From Pseudomonas sp. BSw22131 (GTDB lineage: Bacteria; Pseudomonadota; Gammaproteobacteria; Pseudomonadales; Pseudomonadaceae), in assembly GCF_026810445.1 (NCBI RefSeq), contig NZ_CP113949.1, positions 5,022,001 through 5,086,000 of the forward strand: DNA of 64,000 nt. The letters run 5' to 3'. Shown piece by piece: positions 1-9,210 of the stretch (positions within the stretch are counted from its first letter, which is position 1; every line of letters starts with the position of its first letter). The notes beneath the pieces were generated by a model. It was not told the origin of the DNA, searched no databases, and worked only from the letters and a program-made list of their open reading frames with translations. The translations under genes and the position numbers were made by a program.

Positions 1-21
1 CACGGATTTTCAGGAATGACG

Positions 22-48
22 CTTCGCGAACAAGTTCGCTCCTACAGG
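22..48. repeat. REP-like palindrome
   Basis: A short palindromic half-element (TTCGCGAACAAGTTCGCTCC followed by TACAGG) lies just downstream of the thiolase stop codon. It is the reverse complement of the GTAGGAGCGAACTTGTTCGCG type that recurs throughout this window. REP elements of this kind sit between genes and can act as transcription or mRNA-end signals; here the position after a stop codon is all that can be seen. Confidence 0.7.
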
Positions 49-63
49 GAAGAGCATTGCCCT

Positions 64-1341
64 TCAACGCTCAATAATAGCCGTCACGCCCTGTCCACCC
101 GCCGCGCAGATCGAGATCAATCCGCGCCCCTGCCCCGCCATGCTCAGCAGCTTCGCAAGATTGGCGACAATGCGCCCACCCGTGGCGGCAAACGGGTGTC
201 CTGCTGCCAGCGAGCTGCCCTTCACATTAAGTTTGCTGCGATCAATCGAACCCAGCGGCGCATCCAGTCCAAGCCTTGTTTTGCAGTACTCAGGATCTTC
301 CCACGCCTTCAACGTGCACAGCACCTGCGCCGCGAAGGCCTCGTGAATCTCGTAATAATCGAAGTCCTGTAGCGTCAAACCGTTACGTGCCAACAAGCGC
401 GGAACGGCGTAGACCGGCGCCATCAACAAGCCTTCGGCGCCGTGCACGAAATCCACAGCCGCTGCCTCGCCATCGCGCAAATAGGCCAGCACCGGCAATC
501 CACGCGCCTGCGCCCATTCCTCACTCGCCAACAGCACCACAGATGCACCGTCCGTCAGCGGCGTCGAGTTACCCGCTGTCAGCGTGCCTTTGGCGCTACG
601 CTCGTAGGCGGGCTTAAGCGATGCGAGCTTCTTCAGGCTGGCATCGGGGCGCAGGTTGTTGTCGCGGTTCAGGCCGCGATAAGGCGTTAACAGGTCGTCG
701 TGCCACCCTTCGGCATACGCTGCCACCATTTTTTGATGACTCTGCAGCGCCAGCTCATCCTGGGCTTCACGCGGGATCTGCCATGTTTGCGCCATCAGTT
801 CGCAGTGCTGGCCCATGGACAAACCTGTGCGCGGTTCACCATTTCGCGGCAGTTCAGGCTTGAGATTGTGCGGGCGCAGTTGCAGCAGCGCTTTCATCTT
901 TTCAGCGACGGTTTTGCTGCGATTGACCTGAAGCAGGATGTGCCGCAGATCTTCGTTGACCCCAATTGGCGCGTCAGACGTCGTGTCAACGCCGCCCGCG
1001 ATGCCACACTCGATCTGCCTCAACGCAATTTTGTTGGCGACCAAGAGCGCCGCTTCAAGCCCGGTGCCGCACGCTTGCTGAATGTCATACGCGGGTGTTT
1101 GCGGCGACAACCTTGAACCAAGTACGCACTCGCGCGTGAGGTTGAAATCCCGCGAATGCTTGAGCACCGCGCCAGCCGCGACTTCGCCCATGCGCAGCCC
1201 ATGCAGATTGAACCGCTCGATCAAACCTTCGAGCGCTGCGGTCAGCATTTCCTGATTACTGGCCGTGGCATAAGGCCCGTTGGAGCGCGCAAACGGAATG
1301 CGATTACCACCAATGATGGCGACGCGGCATGGCTGATTCAT
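64..1341 (-). CDS. Acetyl-CoA C-acyltransferase (thiolase family)
   Basis: A cytosolic thiolase of 425 residues, the normal length for FadI/AtoB-like enzymes, which join or cleave acyl-CoA and acetyl-CoA. The acyl-accepting cysteine is C91 in the motif QQACGTG. The second active-site block GSSLAAGHPFAATGG (about residue 380) carries the histidine, and ICAAGGQG near residue 413 carries the C-terminal proton-transfer cysteine. The start is supported by AAGGGAG about 7 nt upstream of ATG. It is divergent from a FabG-type reductase and close to a MaoC hydratase, so a role in acyl-CoA elongation or degradation is inferred. The exact chain-length specificity cannot be told from sequence. Confidence 0.93.
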   Translation of the reverse strand: MNQPCRVAIIGGNRIPFARSNGPYATASNQEMLTAALEGLIERFNLHGLRMGEVAAGAVLKHSRDFNLTRECVLGSRLSPQTPAYDIQQACGTGLEAALLVANKIALRQIECGIAGGVDTTSDAPIGVNEDLRHILLQVNRSKTVAEKMKALLQLRPHNLKPELPRNGEPRTGLSMGQHCELMAQTWQIPREAQDELALQSHQKMVAAYAEGWHDDLLTPYRGLNRDNNLRPDASLKKLASLKPAYERSAKGTLTAGNSTPLTDGASVVLLASEEWAQARGLPVLAYLRDGEAAAVDFVHGAEGLLMAPVYAVPRLLARNGLTLQDFDYYEIHEAFAAQVLCTLKAWEDPEYCKTRLGLDAPLGSIDRSKLNVKGSSLAAGHPFAATGGRIVANLAKLLSMAGQGRGLISICAAGGQGVTAIIER

Positions 1342-1459
1342 CGAAATCTCCCTTTCGTCTTCAGGATTGGCCTACGAAGCTTTGGCAGCTGACAGCGTAG
1401 GACTTATTGCAACTGCATGTGGTCCACTGATTTGAACCCCGACTCGAGGAGAGTGTTCC

Positions 1460-2815
1460 ATGGCATCTGATCGCTACATTGACTTCGCCAACTCGGACAT
1501 CGGTCGCCGACTTGTCGGGGCGGTCGGGCTTCCGGCGCCGGCGAGGCTGGAGCGTTGGCAGGCCGGACGTCTTCGCCCGGTCGAAGGTTCGTTGTTGATC
1601 AGCTCCGGTCCGCTGGCTGAACAAGTGCGCGGGTTCGCAGCGCGCATGACTGATCTGCTGTTCAGCTTTGCCGGCGATGTTCCGGGCGATAACCCATGGA
1701 TCGAAGGCCAGGGCCCCAAACTCAAAGCAGTGGTGTTTGACGCCAGCACGTTCACTTATACCGATCAGCTCGCCGCGCTCAGGTCGTTCTTTCAGCCAAT
1801 ACTGCGCAGCCTGGATGCCAGCGCGCGCATCGTGATTCTCGGTAAAACGCCAGGCACGCTGAGCGATCCGCTCGCTGCCAGCACCCAGCAAGCCATTGAG
1901 GGCTTCACGCGATCCCTCGCCAAAGAGCTGCGCAATGGCGCCACCGCGCAATTGCTGCAGGTGGACGATGGCGCAGAGAATCAGCTCGAAGGCGCGCTGC
2001 GGTTTTTCCTGTCACCCAAAAGCGCTTACATCTCTGGCCAGGTCGTTCATTTGACTGCCTACACGGAAACAGTACAGGACTGGATTCGCCCCTTGGCAGG
2101 GCGCAAGGCATTGGTCACCGGAGCTGCACGGGGGATTGGCGCTTCCATCGCCGAGACCCTCGCCCGCGACGGCGCTCAGGTGGTGCTGCTGGACGTGCCG
2201 CAGGCCAAATCAGACCTCGAAGCACTGGCCGCACGCCTTGGCGGACAAGCCTTGGTAATGGACATTTGCGCATCCGACGCGGCTGCACAGTTGAGCGAAC
2301 ACGTGTCGGGCGGACTCGACATCGTGGTGCACAACGCTGGCATCACGCGTGACAAAACGCTGGCCAATATGACCGCGGACTTCTGGGACTCAGTGCTGGG
2401 TGTCAACCTCAACGCGCCGCAAGTATTGACTCAGGCGCTGCTGGACAACGGTCTGCTTCACGATCACGGCCGCATCATTTTGCTGGCTTCGATCAGCGGG
2501 TTGGCCGGTAATCGCGGGCAGACTAACTACACGACCAGCAAGGCCGGGCTGATCGGTCTGGCCCGGGCAATGGCGCCTTCTCTCAAAGAGCGCGGCATCA
2601 GCATCAACGCGGTTGCACCGGGCTTTATCGAAACACGGATGACAGCCGAAATGCCGTTCGCCGTACGCGAAGCGGGCCGTCGCCTCAGTTCCCTGGGCCA
2701 AGGCGGATTACCTCAGGACGTCGCCGAAGCTGTGGCATGGCTGAGTCAACCGGGCAGCGGTGCAGTGAGCGGGCAAGTCTTGCGGGTGTGCGGGCAAAGC
2801 ATCATTGGCGCGTGA
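1460..2815 (+). CDS. High-molecular-weight 3-oxoacyl-ACP/CoA reductase (FabG4-like)
   Basis: 451 residues, about 200 longer than ordinary FabG. The first 205 residues form a degenerate nucleotide-binding-like domain and the rest a complete short-chain dehydrogenase. The SDR part has the cofactor loop TGAARGIG (about residue 220), the NAG motif in HNAGITRD, the catalytic serine in LLASISG, YxxxK in NYTTSKAG and NAVAPGFIET after the active site. Family knowledge: HMwFabG proteins reduce 3-oxoacyl-CoA or ACP with NAD(P)H. GAGGAGAG lies 8 nt before the ATG. The neighbouring thiolase and MaoC supply the preceding and following steps of one acyl cycle, so the three probably act together, although the MaoC gene is about 220 bp away. 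Confidence 0.92.
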   Translation: MASDRYIDFANSDIGRRLVGAVGLPAPARLERWQAGRLRPVEGSLLISSGPLAEQVRGFAARMTDLLFSFAGDVPGDNPWIEGQGPKLKAVVFDASTFTYTDQLAALRSFFQPILRSLDASARIVILGKTPGTLSDPLAASTQQAIEGFTRSLAKELRNGATAQLLQVDDGAENQLEGALRFFLSPKSAYISGQVVHLTAYTETVQDWIRPLAGRKALVTGAARGIGASIAETLARDGAQVVLLDVPQAKSDLEALAARLGGQALVMDICASDAAAQLSEHVSGGLDIVVHNAGITRDKTLANMTADFWDSVLGVNLNAPQVLTQALLDNGLLHDHGRIILLASISGLAGNRGQTNYTTSKAGLIGLARAMAPSLKERGISINAVAPGFIETRMTAEMPFAVREAGRRLSSLGQGGLPQDVAEAVAWLSQPGSGAVSGQVLRVCGQSIIGA

Positions 2816-2840
2816 TAGCACCCGGAGCAGATTCGAGTCT

Positions 2841-2930
2841 GTGGGAGGGAGCTTGCTCGCGATGAGGCCGGTACATTTGCCGAATATCTGTGTGCCCACC
2901 ATCGAATCGCGAGCAAGCTCCCTCTCACCA
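2841..2930. repeat. REP pair in inverted orientation (BIME-like)
   Basis: GTGGGAGGGAGCTTGCTCGC at 2841 and its near-perfect inverse (ATCGCGAGCAAGCTCCCTCT, from about 2905) face each other about 45 nt apart in the gap between the FabG-like and MaoC genes. The pair could fold into one long hairpin in a read-through transcript. A degenerate related segment follows at about 2955-3000. Confidence 0.8.
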
Positions 2931-3033
2931 GAATGGTGATCACGCTGGTGTTTGATGGGAGCTGACGAGCAACGTCAGGCTGCGAAGCGGCCCCCCTCAC
3001 CCACGGGACACAGCAAACAAACGGAGAGTCGCA

Positions 3034-3891
3034 ATGACCACACATTGGCGTTATCTGGACACTCCACCCGCGCTGCCGGGGCTATTCATGCAGGCAGCGT
3101 TGCGGCACAAAGTCACTGGCTCCCATCTGCCCGAGCAAGGCCTGCGCTGCTGGATATCGGTGGACCCTGAAAAAGTCTCGGCCTTTCGTAAAGTGTGTGG
3201 CTTCGTCCCAAGCAGTCTCCTGCCTCCTACTTATCCACATGTGCTGGCCTTTGCGCTGCAAATGAAACTGCTGACAGACAAGGACTTCCCGTTCCCGCTA
3301 CTAGGGCTGGTGCATCTGCAGAACCGCATCCGGATTCGTCGTCCGCTGGGTGGCGTGATGAAGGCCCAGGTGAGCGTGCGTGTCGATCATCTCAAGCCCC
3401 ACGCCAAGGGCGCGACGTTCAGCCTCATTACTCAGATCGAGGACGCGCTGGGGCTGCTATGGGAAGAGGACAGCACGATGCTCTGTCGCGGCGTGCAACC
3501 GGGCGGTGAGATCGGCAGCATTGCCGAGCCAGAGCCCTTGGCGATGAGTGAGTTGGCGACCTGGTATGCGCCGTCGGACATCGGTCGTCAGTACGCGAAG
3601 GTGAGCGGTGACTACAACCCGATTCACCTGAGTGGTGCCAGCGCCAGGCTGTTCGGATTTCCCACAGCGATGGCCCACGGGCTTTGGACAGAAAGTCGCA
3701 CGCTGGCCGCACTGGATGACCATCTGCCGGACTCGAACGTCGACATCAGCGTGACGTTTCAGAAGCCCGTACGATTGCCCGGTGAGGTCACGCTATCGGC
3801 CAGTGCAGCGGGTTCGCACGGTCAGCTGAAACTTGAGGGCAAGGGCGGGATTGTGCATATGGTCGGGAGTTGGCAGCCTTCCAGTGAGTAA
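3034..3891 (+). CDS. MaoC-family dehydratase (double hot-dog)
   Basis: 285 residues. The C-terminal half (about 170-285) is a MaoC/R-hydratase hot-dog fold with the hydratase motif in SGDYNPIHLS (catalytic Asp and His) followed by GFPTAMAHG. The N-terminal half looks like the second, non-catalytic hot dog of double-domain enoyl-CoA hydratases. Family role: reversible hydration of 2-enoyl-CoA to (R)-3-hydroxyacyl-CoA. CGGAGAG lies 6 nt before the ATG. Thiolase, HMwFabG and MaoC together would cover condensation, ketoreduction and dehydration; a matching enoyl reductase is not in this window. Confidence 0.9.
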   Translation: MTTHWRYLDTPPALPGLFMQAALRHKVTGSHLPEQGLRCWISVDPEKVSAFRKVCGFVPSSLLPPTYPHVLAFALQMKLLTDKDFPFPLLGLVHLQNRIRIRRPLGGVMKAQVSVRVDHLKPHAKGATFSLITQIEDALGLLWEEDSTMLCRGVQPGGEIGSIAEPEPLAMSELATWYAPSDIGRQYAKVSGDYNPIHLSGASARLFGFPTAMAHGLWTESRTLAALDDHLPDSNVDISVTFQKPVRLPGEVTLSASAAGSHGQLKLEGKGGIVHMVGSWQPSSE

Positions 3892-4334
3892 CACGGACCT
3901 GTCGGAGATCCCCCACCGTCCAGATGTTGCGCTGTCGTCAGCGGCAGTAAATCCTGACAACTTTGTGTATCAGGAATGACTCGGGCGTTTGACTTCAGGG
4001 CTGCTGCGCAGCCAATCGCTGGCAAGCCGGGCTCCCACGCCTTCGGCAGAATAAAAATCTTGAGCCACGCTCCTACGCCCTTCGGGCAAAATTAAAATCC
4101 CGAAAACGCCGCAATCCCCTGTAGGAGCGCACGAGCAGCGCGAGGCCGCGATGGGGCGCGCAGCGGCCCTAAAACCGGACGCCTCGGTTGCACCTGAAAC
4201 ACCGCATTCACAGCATTCACTGCCGCTCCGCGCCAGATAGCCCGAGTGCCGCCCACTCGCTCCAACAAGACTCGCGGCAAGCACTTGCTTCCCGCCTTCA
4301 TCCCCCTGAAGCTATGCGCCTTCAGGAGACGCCC
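3892..4334. repeat. Intergenic region with REP-like and direct repeats
   Basis: A 443-nt gap without a convincing gene. It holds an imperfect direct repeat of about 34 nt: one copy starts at about 4032 (CTCCCACGCCTTCGGCAG, then AATAAAAATC), the other at about 4070 (CTCCTACGCCCTTCGGGC, then AAATTAAAATC). A REP-type unit, TGTAGGAGCGCACGAGCAGC, follows at 4121-4140. The reading frame that extends the next gene upstream from 4335 into this region has no family-like residues and is probably not translated. Confidence 0.6.
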
Positions 4335-4640
4335 ATGAACCTCGACGACCTCACCCAACGCCTGCATCGCATCCGCGATAACAATGACTGGCGGCAATTC
4401 CACAGCCCGAAAAACCTGGCCATGGCCGCCAGCGTGGAAATGGCTGAGCTGGTGGAGATATTCCAGTGGAAAACTGAAGACCAGTCCCGCCAACTGCCTG
4501 ACCATGAGTTGGCTCACGCTGGCCAGGAAGTGGGGGATATCGTTTTGTACCTTCTGCTGATGTGCAGCGAACTGGGGCTGGACATGAACGAAGTGGTCAA
4601 CGCCAAACTGGCTGACAGCGAACGCAGGTTCAGCAAATGA
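4335..4640 (+). CDS. MazG-like nucleotide pyrophosphohydrolase
   Basis: 101 residues, the size of single-domain all-alpha NTP pyrophosphatases (MazG-like/dCTPase type), which hydrolyse (d)NTPs to NMP and pyrophosphate. The Mg-binding motif is visible as EMAELVEIFQW (ExxE) followed by EVGDIVLYL (ExxD). The start is placed at the ATG behind CAGGAGACGCCC rather than at an upstream frame opening, because the protein then begins exactly at the domain. The stop overlaps the ATG of cmoM (ATGA), so the two are translationally coupled. A house-cleaning role is likely; the true substrate is unknown. Confidence 0.88.
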   Translation: MNLDDLTQRLHRIRDNNDWRQFHSPKNLAMAASVEMAELVEIFQWKTEDQSRQLPDHELAHAGQEVGDIVLYLLLMCSELGLDMNEVVNAKLADSERRFSK

Positions 4641-5386
4641 GTGACCGGCATTTCGATCTTCTGGCGACGCGTTTTGCAGAAAAAATCTACGGCGGTGCCA
4701 AAGGTGCGATTCGCCTTGCCGTGTTGCAGGCCGACCTGAGCGAAAGCTTGCCGGATCGTCCCCTGCGCGTTCTGGACATTGGCGCAGGGCTGGGTCATAT
4801 GTCGCTCTGGCTGGCCGAGCGCGGACATGAGGTCACGCTGGCTGAACCCGCCGGCCCGATGCTAGAAGGCGCTCGCCAGCGCTTCGTCGATGCGGGACAG
4901 ACTGCGACGTTCATACAGGCGCCATGGCAGGCGCTGCCGGATATTCTGACCGAGCGTTACGACGTGGTGATCTGCCATGCGGTGCTTGAATGGCTCGCAG
5001 AGCCCTTCACGATATTGCCGGTGCTGCGTCAATTGACGGTGGACGATGGCTGGTTGTCCCTGGCGTTCTACAACCGAGACGCGCTGATCTATCGCAACTT
5101 GCTCAAAGGCCATTTCAAAAAAATGCGCCGTAACAGGATGGCTGGCGAGAAACAGAGCCTGACCCCGCAAGAACCGCTTGATCCGCGCGAATTGGCGGCG
5201 CAACTTGAGCCGTTGTGGCGAGTCGAAACCCAAAGCGGTGTCCGGGTTTTTCACGATTACATGCCGGTCGAGTTTCAGAGCAAGGTTGAACTGGCTGACC
5301 TGCTGGAAATGGAGTTGTCGCACCGCCGCCACCCGGCATTTGCAGGACTGGGACGTTATCTGCACTGGATGTGCCGACCCGTTTGA
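4637..5386 (+). CDS. cmoM: tRNA 5-carboxymethoxyuridine methyltransferase CmoM
   Basis: 249 residues, a class I SAM-dependent methyltransferase. Motif I is [12 protein letters not shown] and motif [13 protein letters not shown]. The family hallmarks are [21 protein letters not shown] at the N terminus, [11 protein letters not shown] in the middle and [13 protein letters not shown] towards the C terminus; all are shared with E. coli CmoM (formerly SmtA). CmoM methylates the wobble cmo5U of tRNA to mcmo5U. It overlaps the MazG-like gene by 4 nt and is followed closely by two lipoprotein genes, so a four-gene transcript is plausible. Confidence 0.9.
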   Translation: MSDRHFDLLATRFAEKIYGGAKGAIRLAVLQADLSESLPDRPLRVLDIGAGLGHMSLWLAERGHEVTLAEPAGPMLEGARQRFVDAGQTATFIQAPWQALPDILTERYDVVICHAVLEWLAEPFTILPVLRQLTVDDGWLSLAFYNRDALIYRNLLKGHFKKMRRNRMAGEKQSLTPQEPLDPRELAAQLEPLWRVETQSGVRVFHDYMPVEFQSKVELADLLEMELSHRRHPAFAGLGRYLHWMCRPV

Positions 5387-5409
5387 GACTGTTACTCGCG
5401 GAGACCCTC

Positions 5410-6030
5410 ATGAAACGCCGCCTCGCCTTGCTTGCGCTCTGTCTGAGCATCACTGCCTGCCAGAGCAACAACCCTTATGTCGCCCAGTCGGCGCCCCTGC
5501 CTGCTGCGCCGCCATCTGCCCACAATGGGGTGGACATGACGGCGTACCCCGCACCGCCGCGTGACTACGGCCGCTATCGAAACTGGACCTGGGCCAACGG
5601 CCAGTTGCCACCCGGGACGACGTGGGCAGATTCCGCGCAGGTCGCCGAGGCAGTCAGCAATGGCCTGGACCAACGCGGTTTGCGTCCGTCGTCCAACCCT
5701 CAAACCGCCGACCTGCGCGTGACCGCCAGCACCCGAATGGAAACCCGAACCCGTCAGGAGCGCGACGATTATTACGACCCGTACTACGGCGGTACCGGTA
5801 TGGGATATGGCGGCTATCGTCCCGGTTACGGCGGGTACGCCAGTGCCCCCATCGTGCGGACCTATCAGGTGCAGGTAATGGTGGTACAAATCAGCATGTT
5901 CGATGGCCGAAGCGGTCAGCCCGTGTGGAGCGCGAGCGCCGAAACCGGCAGCGGCGGTGATCAGTCAGAACGCGCAAAAGCGTTGCGCCAGGCGGTCCAA
6001 AGCGCCCTGACCGCCTATCCCCCTTCTTAA
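5410..6030 (+). CDS. DUF4136 lipoprotein (first of a tandem pair)
   Basis: 206 residues from the ATG behind GGAGACCCTC. The N terminus is a lipoprotein signal with lipobox SITAC, so the protein is predicted to be lipid-anchored in the cell envelope. The rest is a DUF4136 domain, recognisable from the [13 protein letters not shown] opening and a C-terminal [10 protein letters not shown] strand. A Gly/Tyr-rich segment lies at about 128-146 ([19 protein letters not shown]). The next gene encodes a related protein. Function is not known; DUF4136 proteins are generally annotated as putative lipoproteins. Confidence 0.87.
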   Translation: MKRRLALLALCLSITACQSNNPYVAQSAPLPAAPPSAHNGVDMTAYPAPPRDYGRYRNWTWANGQLPPGTTWADSAQVAEAVSNGLDQRGLRPSSNPQTADLRVTASTRMETRTRQERDDYYDPYYGGTGMGYGGYRPGYGGYASAPIVRTYQVQVMVVQISMFDGRSGQPVWSASAETGSGGDQSERAKALRQAVQSALTAYPPS

Positions 6031-6051
6031 CGTTTCGGCCGGAGACTCATC

Positions 6052-6618
6052 ATGTTGCGCTGCCTTGTCCTTTTAAGCTTCACCCTGTTGCTGAGCGCCT
6101 GCCAGACAGACCGCGTCAGCCGTGATTTCGATGCACAGCGGGATTTCGGTGGCTACAGAACCTGGTCCTGGAAAGAGCCCGCGTTGCAATATCAACCCGA
6201 TGACCCACGCATTAAAAGTGACCTGACCGAGCAGCGCATCCGCCAATCGGTGGGCGAACAGCTCGATCAACGTGGCTTGCGTCAGGCAGCGTCTGGCGCC
6301 AAAGCCGATGTGCAGGTGCAAGCGTGGCTGATCGTTGAGGACCGCCAACAGCTGGTTAGCACCAACTACGGTGGAGGGGGTTACTGGGGCAACCCATGGG
6401 GCGGTTATTGGGGCGGCCCGATCGGCACCGAAACCCGCAGCGTCGATTACAAGGTGTCGACCTTGCAGATCGACATGATCGACGGCAAAGACGGCAAGCT
6501 GGTCTGGCGCGGCAGCACCGAGCAAATCATGAACGACAGCGCCGCCAACCCCGCCGCCCGAGAACTCGCACTGCGACAGACCGTCGCCCAGATCCTCCAG
6601 CACTACCCGCCACGTTGA
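6052..6618 (+). CDS. DUF4136 lipoprotein (second of a tandem pair)
   Basis: 188 residues with lipobox LLSAC and a DUF4136 domain (FGGYRTWSWKEP, then LDQRGLRQAASGAKADVQV). It is clearly related to the preceding product: same opening, the same DQRGLR core and a matching Gly-rich insert (YGGGGYWGNPWGGYWGGPIG), here with Trp and Asn in place of several Tyr. The 21-nt gap with CCGGAGA supports co-translation. The pair looks like an old tandem duplication. Confidence 0.87.
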   Translation: MLRCLVLLSFTLLLSACQTDRVSRDFDAQRDFGGYRTWSWKEPALQYQPDDPRIKSDLTEQRIRQSVGEQLDQRGLRQAASGAKADVQVQAWLIVEDRQQLVSTNYGGGGYWGNPWGGYWGGPIGTETRSVDYKVSTLQIDMIDGKDGKLVWRGSTEQIMNDSAANPAARELALRQTVAQILQHYPPR

Positions 6619-6630
6619 CCAACGCTCTCT

Positions 6631-6758
6631 GTAGACGCGAATTCATTCGCGTGGCGTTGGATCCGGTTTAACGCTTGAGGCTCCTTCGCCAACAAGTTGG
6701 GCTCCTACAGAGGCGGCGTGCAGCAATAATCTGCAGCCGCGAATTCATTCGCGAGACG
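6631..6758. repeat. REP-like cluster
   Basis: Three units lie between two convergent genes: a GCGAATTCATTCGCG palindrome at about 6638, an inverted unit ending GGGCTCCTACAG at about 6681-6712, and a second GCGAATTCATTCGCG at about 6739. The convergent setting suits a transcription-end role, but this is inferred. Confidence 0.75.
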
Positions 6759-6784
6759 CCGGTACAGGCGATGAACCGCCGCCA

Positions 6785-9115
6785 TCAGTCCACCACGCTG
6801 AACTCAACCCTCGCGGTCTGTCCGCTTTCGTCCAGCACGCTGAGCTGGTAACGGCCAAGCCGGGTGAACGTATGGGTGTAGCCGTCCTGATTGGCGGTGT
6901 CGCCCACCGGCGCGCCATCGATGAACCACCAGCGTCGGCCGTTTCCGCCCAGCGCCGACAATTTAAGCCGTAGCAGTTGCTGACTGCCCGCAGGCAAGCG
7001 CAGTTGATCACCTTCGCGTACGCCGACAATCGACAATGGCGCCGCCAAGCCCAGGCTTTGCGGCGGGCAGGCAGCGTCGGCTTCAGGCAAGCGCGCGTCA
7101 CGCCGCTCAGCCCGCGGTAGCCACGGTTCCAGCGGAGCGGGCCACAGCGCAATGTCACGAGCCTGCGCGCCGGGGCAATTGCCGCCGACACGCAAACCCT
7201 GCGCGTTAACCCAGACTCTCTCCTGCAACCCCAGCCCCAGCGGTTGATCAGTCGCTTGCAAGGTCGGCGGCGTGGTGCCGTCCAGCGTCCAGGCAAAGCG
7301 CTGACGTCGACAGTTGGGATCACTTTTGCTCATGGGCTGCCCCAGCGGCCAGCAAATCGCCGCGACGCCGACATTGAGAGGAGCCGGCTGCACGGGCGCG
7401 ACGACATTGCGCTGCGCATCACGATTGACCAGCAGATCGTGCACTTGCAGCATCAGCGGTGCCGCCGATGCCAGACCAAACTGCCCCGGCACTGGCGTAC
7501 CGTCCGGGCGGCCGATCCACACGCCGATCAAAAACCTCGGCCCCACACCGATCGACCACGCATCACGAAAGCCATAACTGGTGCCGGTTTTCCACGCCAG
7601 TTGCGGGCGCTGCACCAGCTCGGCATGAGGGTCCAGATCAGGCCGCGACTGGCCGCTGAGAATTCGCCAGATGATCCACGCAGCACCAGGCGACATCATC
7701 GCGTGGTCACGCAAACGATCTTGCGGCTGTAAACGGATCTTGGCACTTCTGCCTGCCCGTGCGAACGCTGCATAGCCGCCCACCAGATCCTCAAGCCGAC
7801 TGCCAGCCCCGCCGAGAATCAGCGCGAGATTGGGCTCTGCCAGAGGCGGCAGGGTCAACGGCACACCACCGTTGCGTAACTCGGCAGCAAAGCGCTTGGG
7901 ACCATAGGCTTCGAGCAACTGCACCGCCGGCAGATTGAGCGACATCGACAGCGCTGAACTGGCCGACACAGCTCCGTTGAATCCAGATGAAAAATTACCC
8001 GGTCGGTAATCACCATAACGACGCGGCACGTCTTGCAGCAGCGACTCGGAGTGAATCAGCCCGGCGTCAATGGCTTTGCCGTACAGAAACGGTTTGAGGG
8101 TCGACCCTGGAGAGCGTAGCGCGCTGACCATGTCCACATGCCCGAAGCGTTTCACGTCGCCGATGTCTACTGAGCCGACATAGGCGCGGGTCGCCATGTT
8201 CTGCGCTTCGACCACCAGAATCGCAGCCGATGTCCGCTCGGGCAGGCGGGCGCGCCAACTCAGCAGCAGGTCTTCCAGACGACGTTGCAGACCGGCATCC
8301 AGCGTGGTGCGAATCAGCGGCGGGCTGCCAGGCCGATTAAGGCGCCGGGCAAGCAATGGCGCCAGGCTTGGTTCCTGTCGAGGCGCCAGCAGCAGCGGCT
8401 CTTCCAGCGCTTCATCGACCGACTTTTGCGGCCAGATACCGAATTGCGCCAGACGTCGCAGCACTTTGTCGCGAGCCACCTGCGCACGCTGCGGATGGCG
8501 GTCCGGACGCAATCGACTGGGGGCTTGCGGCAGCACCGCCAGCAACGCAGCGTCGGCGCGAGTCAACTGTTGTGGCGATTTACCCAGGTAAGCCCAACTG
8601 GCGGCGGCGACGCCCTGTAACGTGCCGCCGAACGGTGCGCGATTGAGATAAAGCCCCAGGATCTCGTCTTTCGACAGGTGCCATTCCAGTTGCGCCGTGC
8701 GCCACAACTGACGCAATTTGCCGGGCAGCGTTCGCGCATGCGGGTCCAGCAGCCGTGCCACCTGCATCGACAGCGTGCTACCGCCCGACACCACATGGCC
8801 ACCGCTGAGGTTTTGCCAAGTAGCGCGCACTAACGCCATCGGGTTCACGCCGGGATGCTGGTAAAACCAGCGATCTTCGTATGTCAGCAGCGCTTCAAGG
8901 TAATAAGGCGACACCTGATTGACCGCGACCGGATAACGCCACACGCCATTGGCATCGGCAAAACGCCACAACGGCGTACCGTCCTCGGCGAGCACCACAC
9001 GCGCCAGATCGTCCTTGGGCAGCGGCAACGGCCAGATTCGGTCGGCGGCCCACAGAATAATGAGCACAGCCAACAGGCCGCCAGACAGCCCGCGAAGAAG
9101 AAATCCGCGTTTCAT
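6785..9115 (-). CDS. pbpC: Penicillin-binding protein 1C (PbpC)
   Basis: 776 residues, the usual length for PbpC. An N-terminal membrane anchor (about 6-24) is followed by a GT51 glycosyltransferase domain with EDRWFYQHPGVN and GGSTLSMQVARLL. The transpeptidase domain has SPGSTLKPF (SxxK serine), SMSLN (SxN) and WKTGTSYGFRDAW (KTG). A C-terminal BiPBP_C-type beta domain occupies about 690-776. The protein acts in the periplasm on peptidoglycan. Family knowledge: pbpC is usually linked to a bacterial alpha-2-macroglobulin gene, which is found here about 0.6 kb upstream on the same strand. Confidence 0.95.
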   Translation of the reverse strand: MKRGFLLRGLSGGLLAVLIILWAADRIWPLPLPKDDLARVVLAEDGTPLWRFADANGVWRYPVAVNQVSPYYLEALLTYEDRWFYQHPGVNPMALVRATWQNLSGGHVVSGGSTLSMQVARLLDPHARTLPGKLRQLWRTAQLEWHLSKDEILGLYLNRAPFGGTLQGVAAASWAYLGKSPQQLTRADAALLAVLPQAPSRLRPDRHPQRAQVARDKVLRRLAQFGIWPQKSVDEALEEPLLLAPRQEPSLAPLLARRLNRPGSPPLIRTTLDAGLQRRLEDLLLSWRARLPERTSAAILVVEAQNMATRAYVGSVDIGDVKRFGHVDMVSALRSPGSTLKPFLYGKAIDAGLIHSESLLQDVPRRYGDYRPGNFSSGFNGAVSASSALSMSLNLPAVQLLEAYGPKRFAAELRNGGVPLTLPPLAEPNLALILGGAGSRLEDLVGGYAAFARAGRSAKIRLQPQDRLRDHAMMSPGAAWIIWRILSGQSRPDLDPHAELVQRPQLAWKTGTSYGFRDAWSIGVGPRFLIGVWIGRPDGTPVPGQFGLASAAPLMLQVHDLLVNRDAQRNVVAPVQPAPLNVGVAAICWPLGQPMSKSDPNCRRQRFAWTLDGTTPPTLQATDQPLGLGLQERVWVNAQGLRVGGNCPGAQARDIALWPAPLEPWLPRAERRDARLPEADAACPPQSLGLAAPLSIVGVREGDQLRLPAGSQQLLRLKLSALGGNGRRWWFIDGAPVGDTANQDGYTHTFTRLGRYQLSVLDESGQTARVEFSVVD

Positions 9116-9210
9116 GCCAAAGAGCCTTTATGCTTCACGGAACTCGGCATCACGAGCGATAGCCAAAGCCAGCAGTTGGCGTGTTCCACGACTCTCATCA
9201 GGAAACAGAT

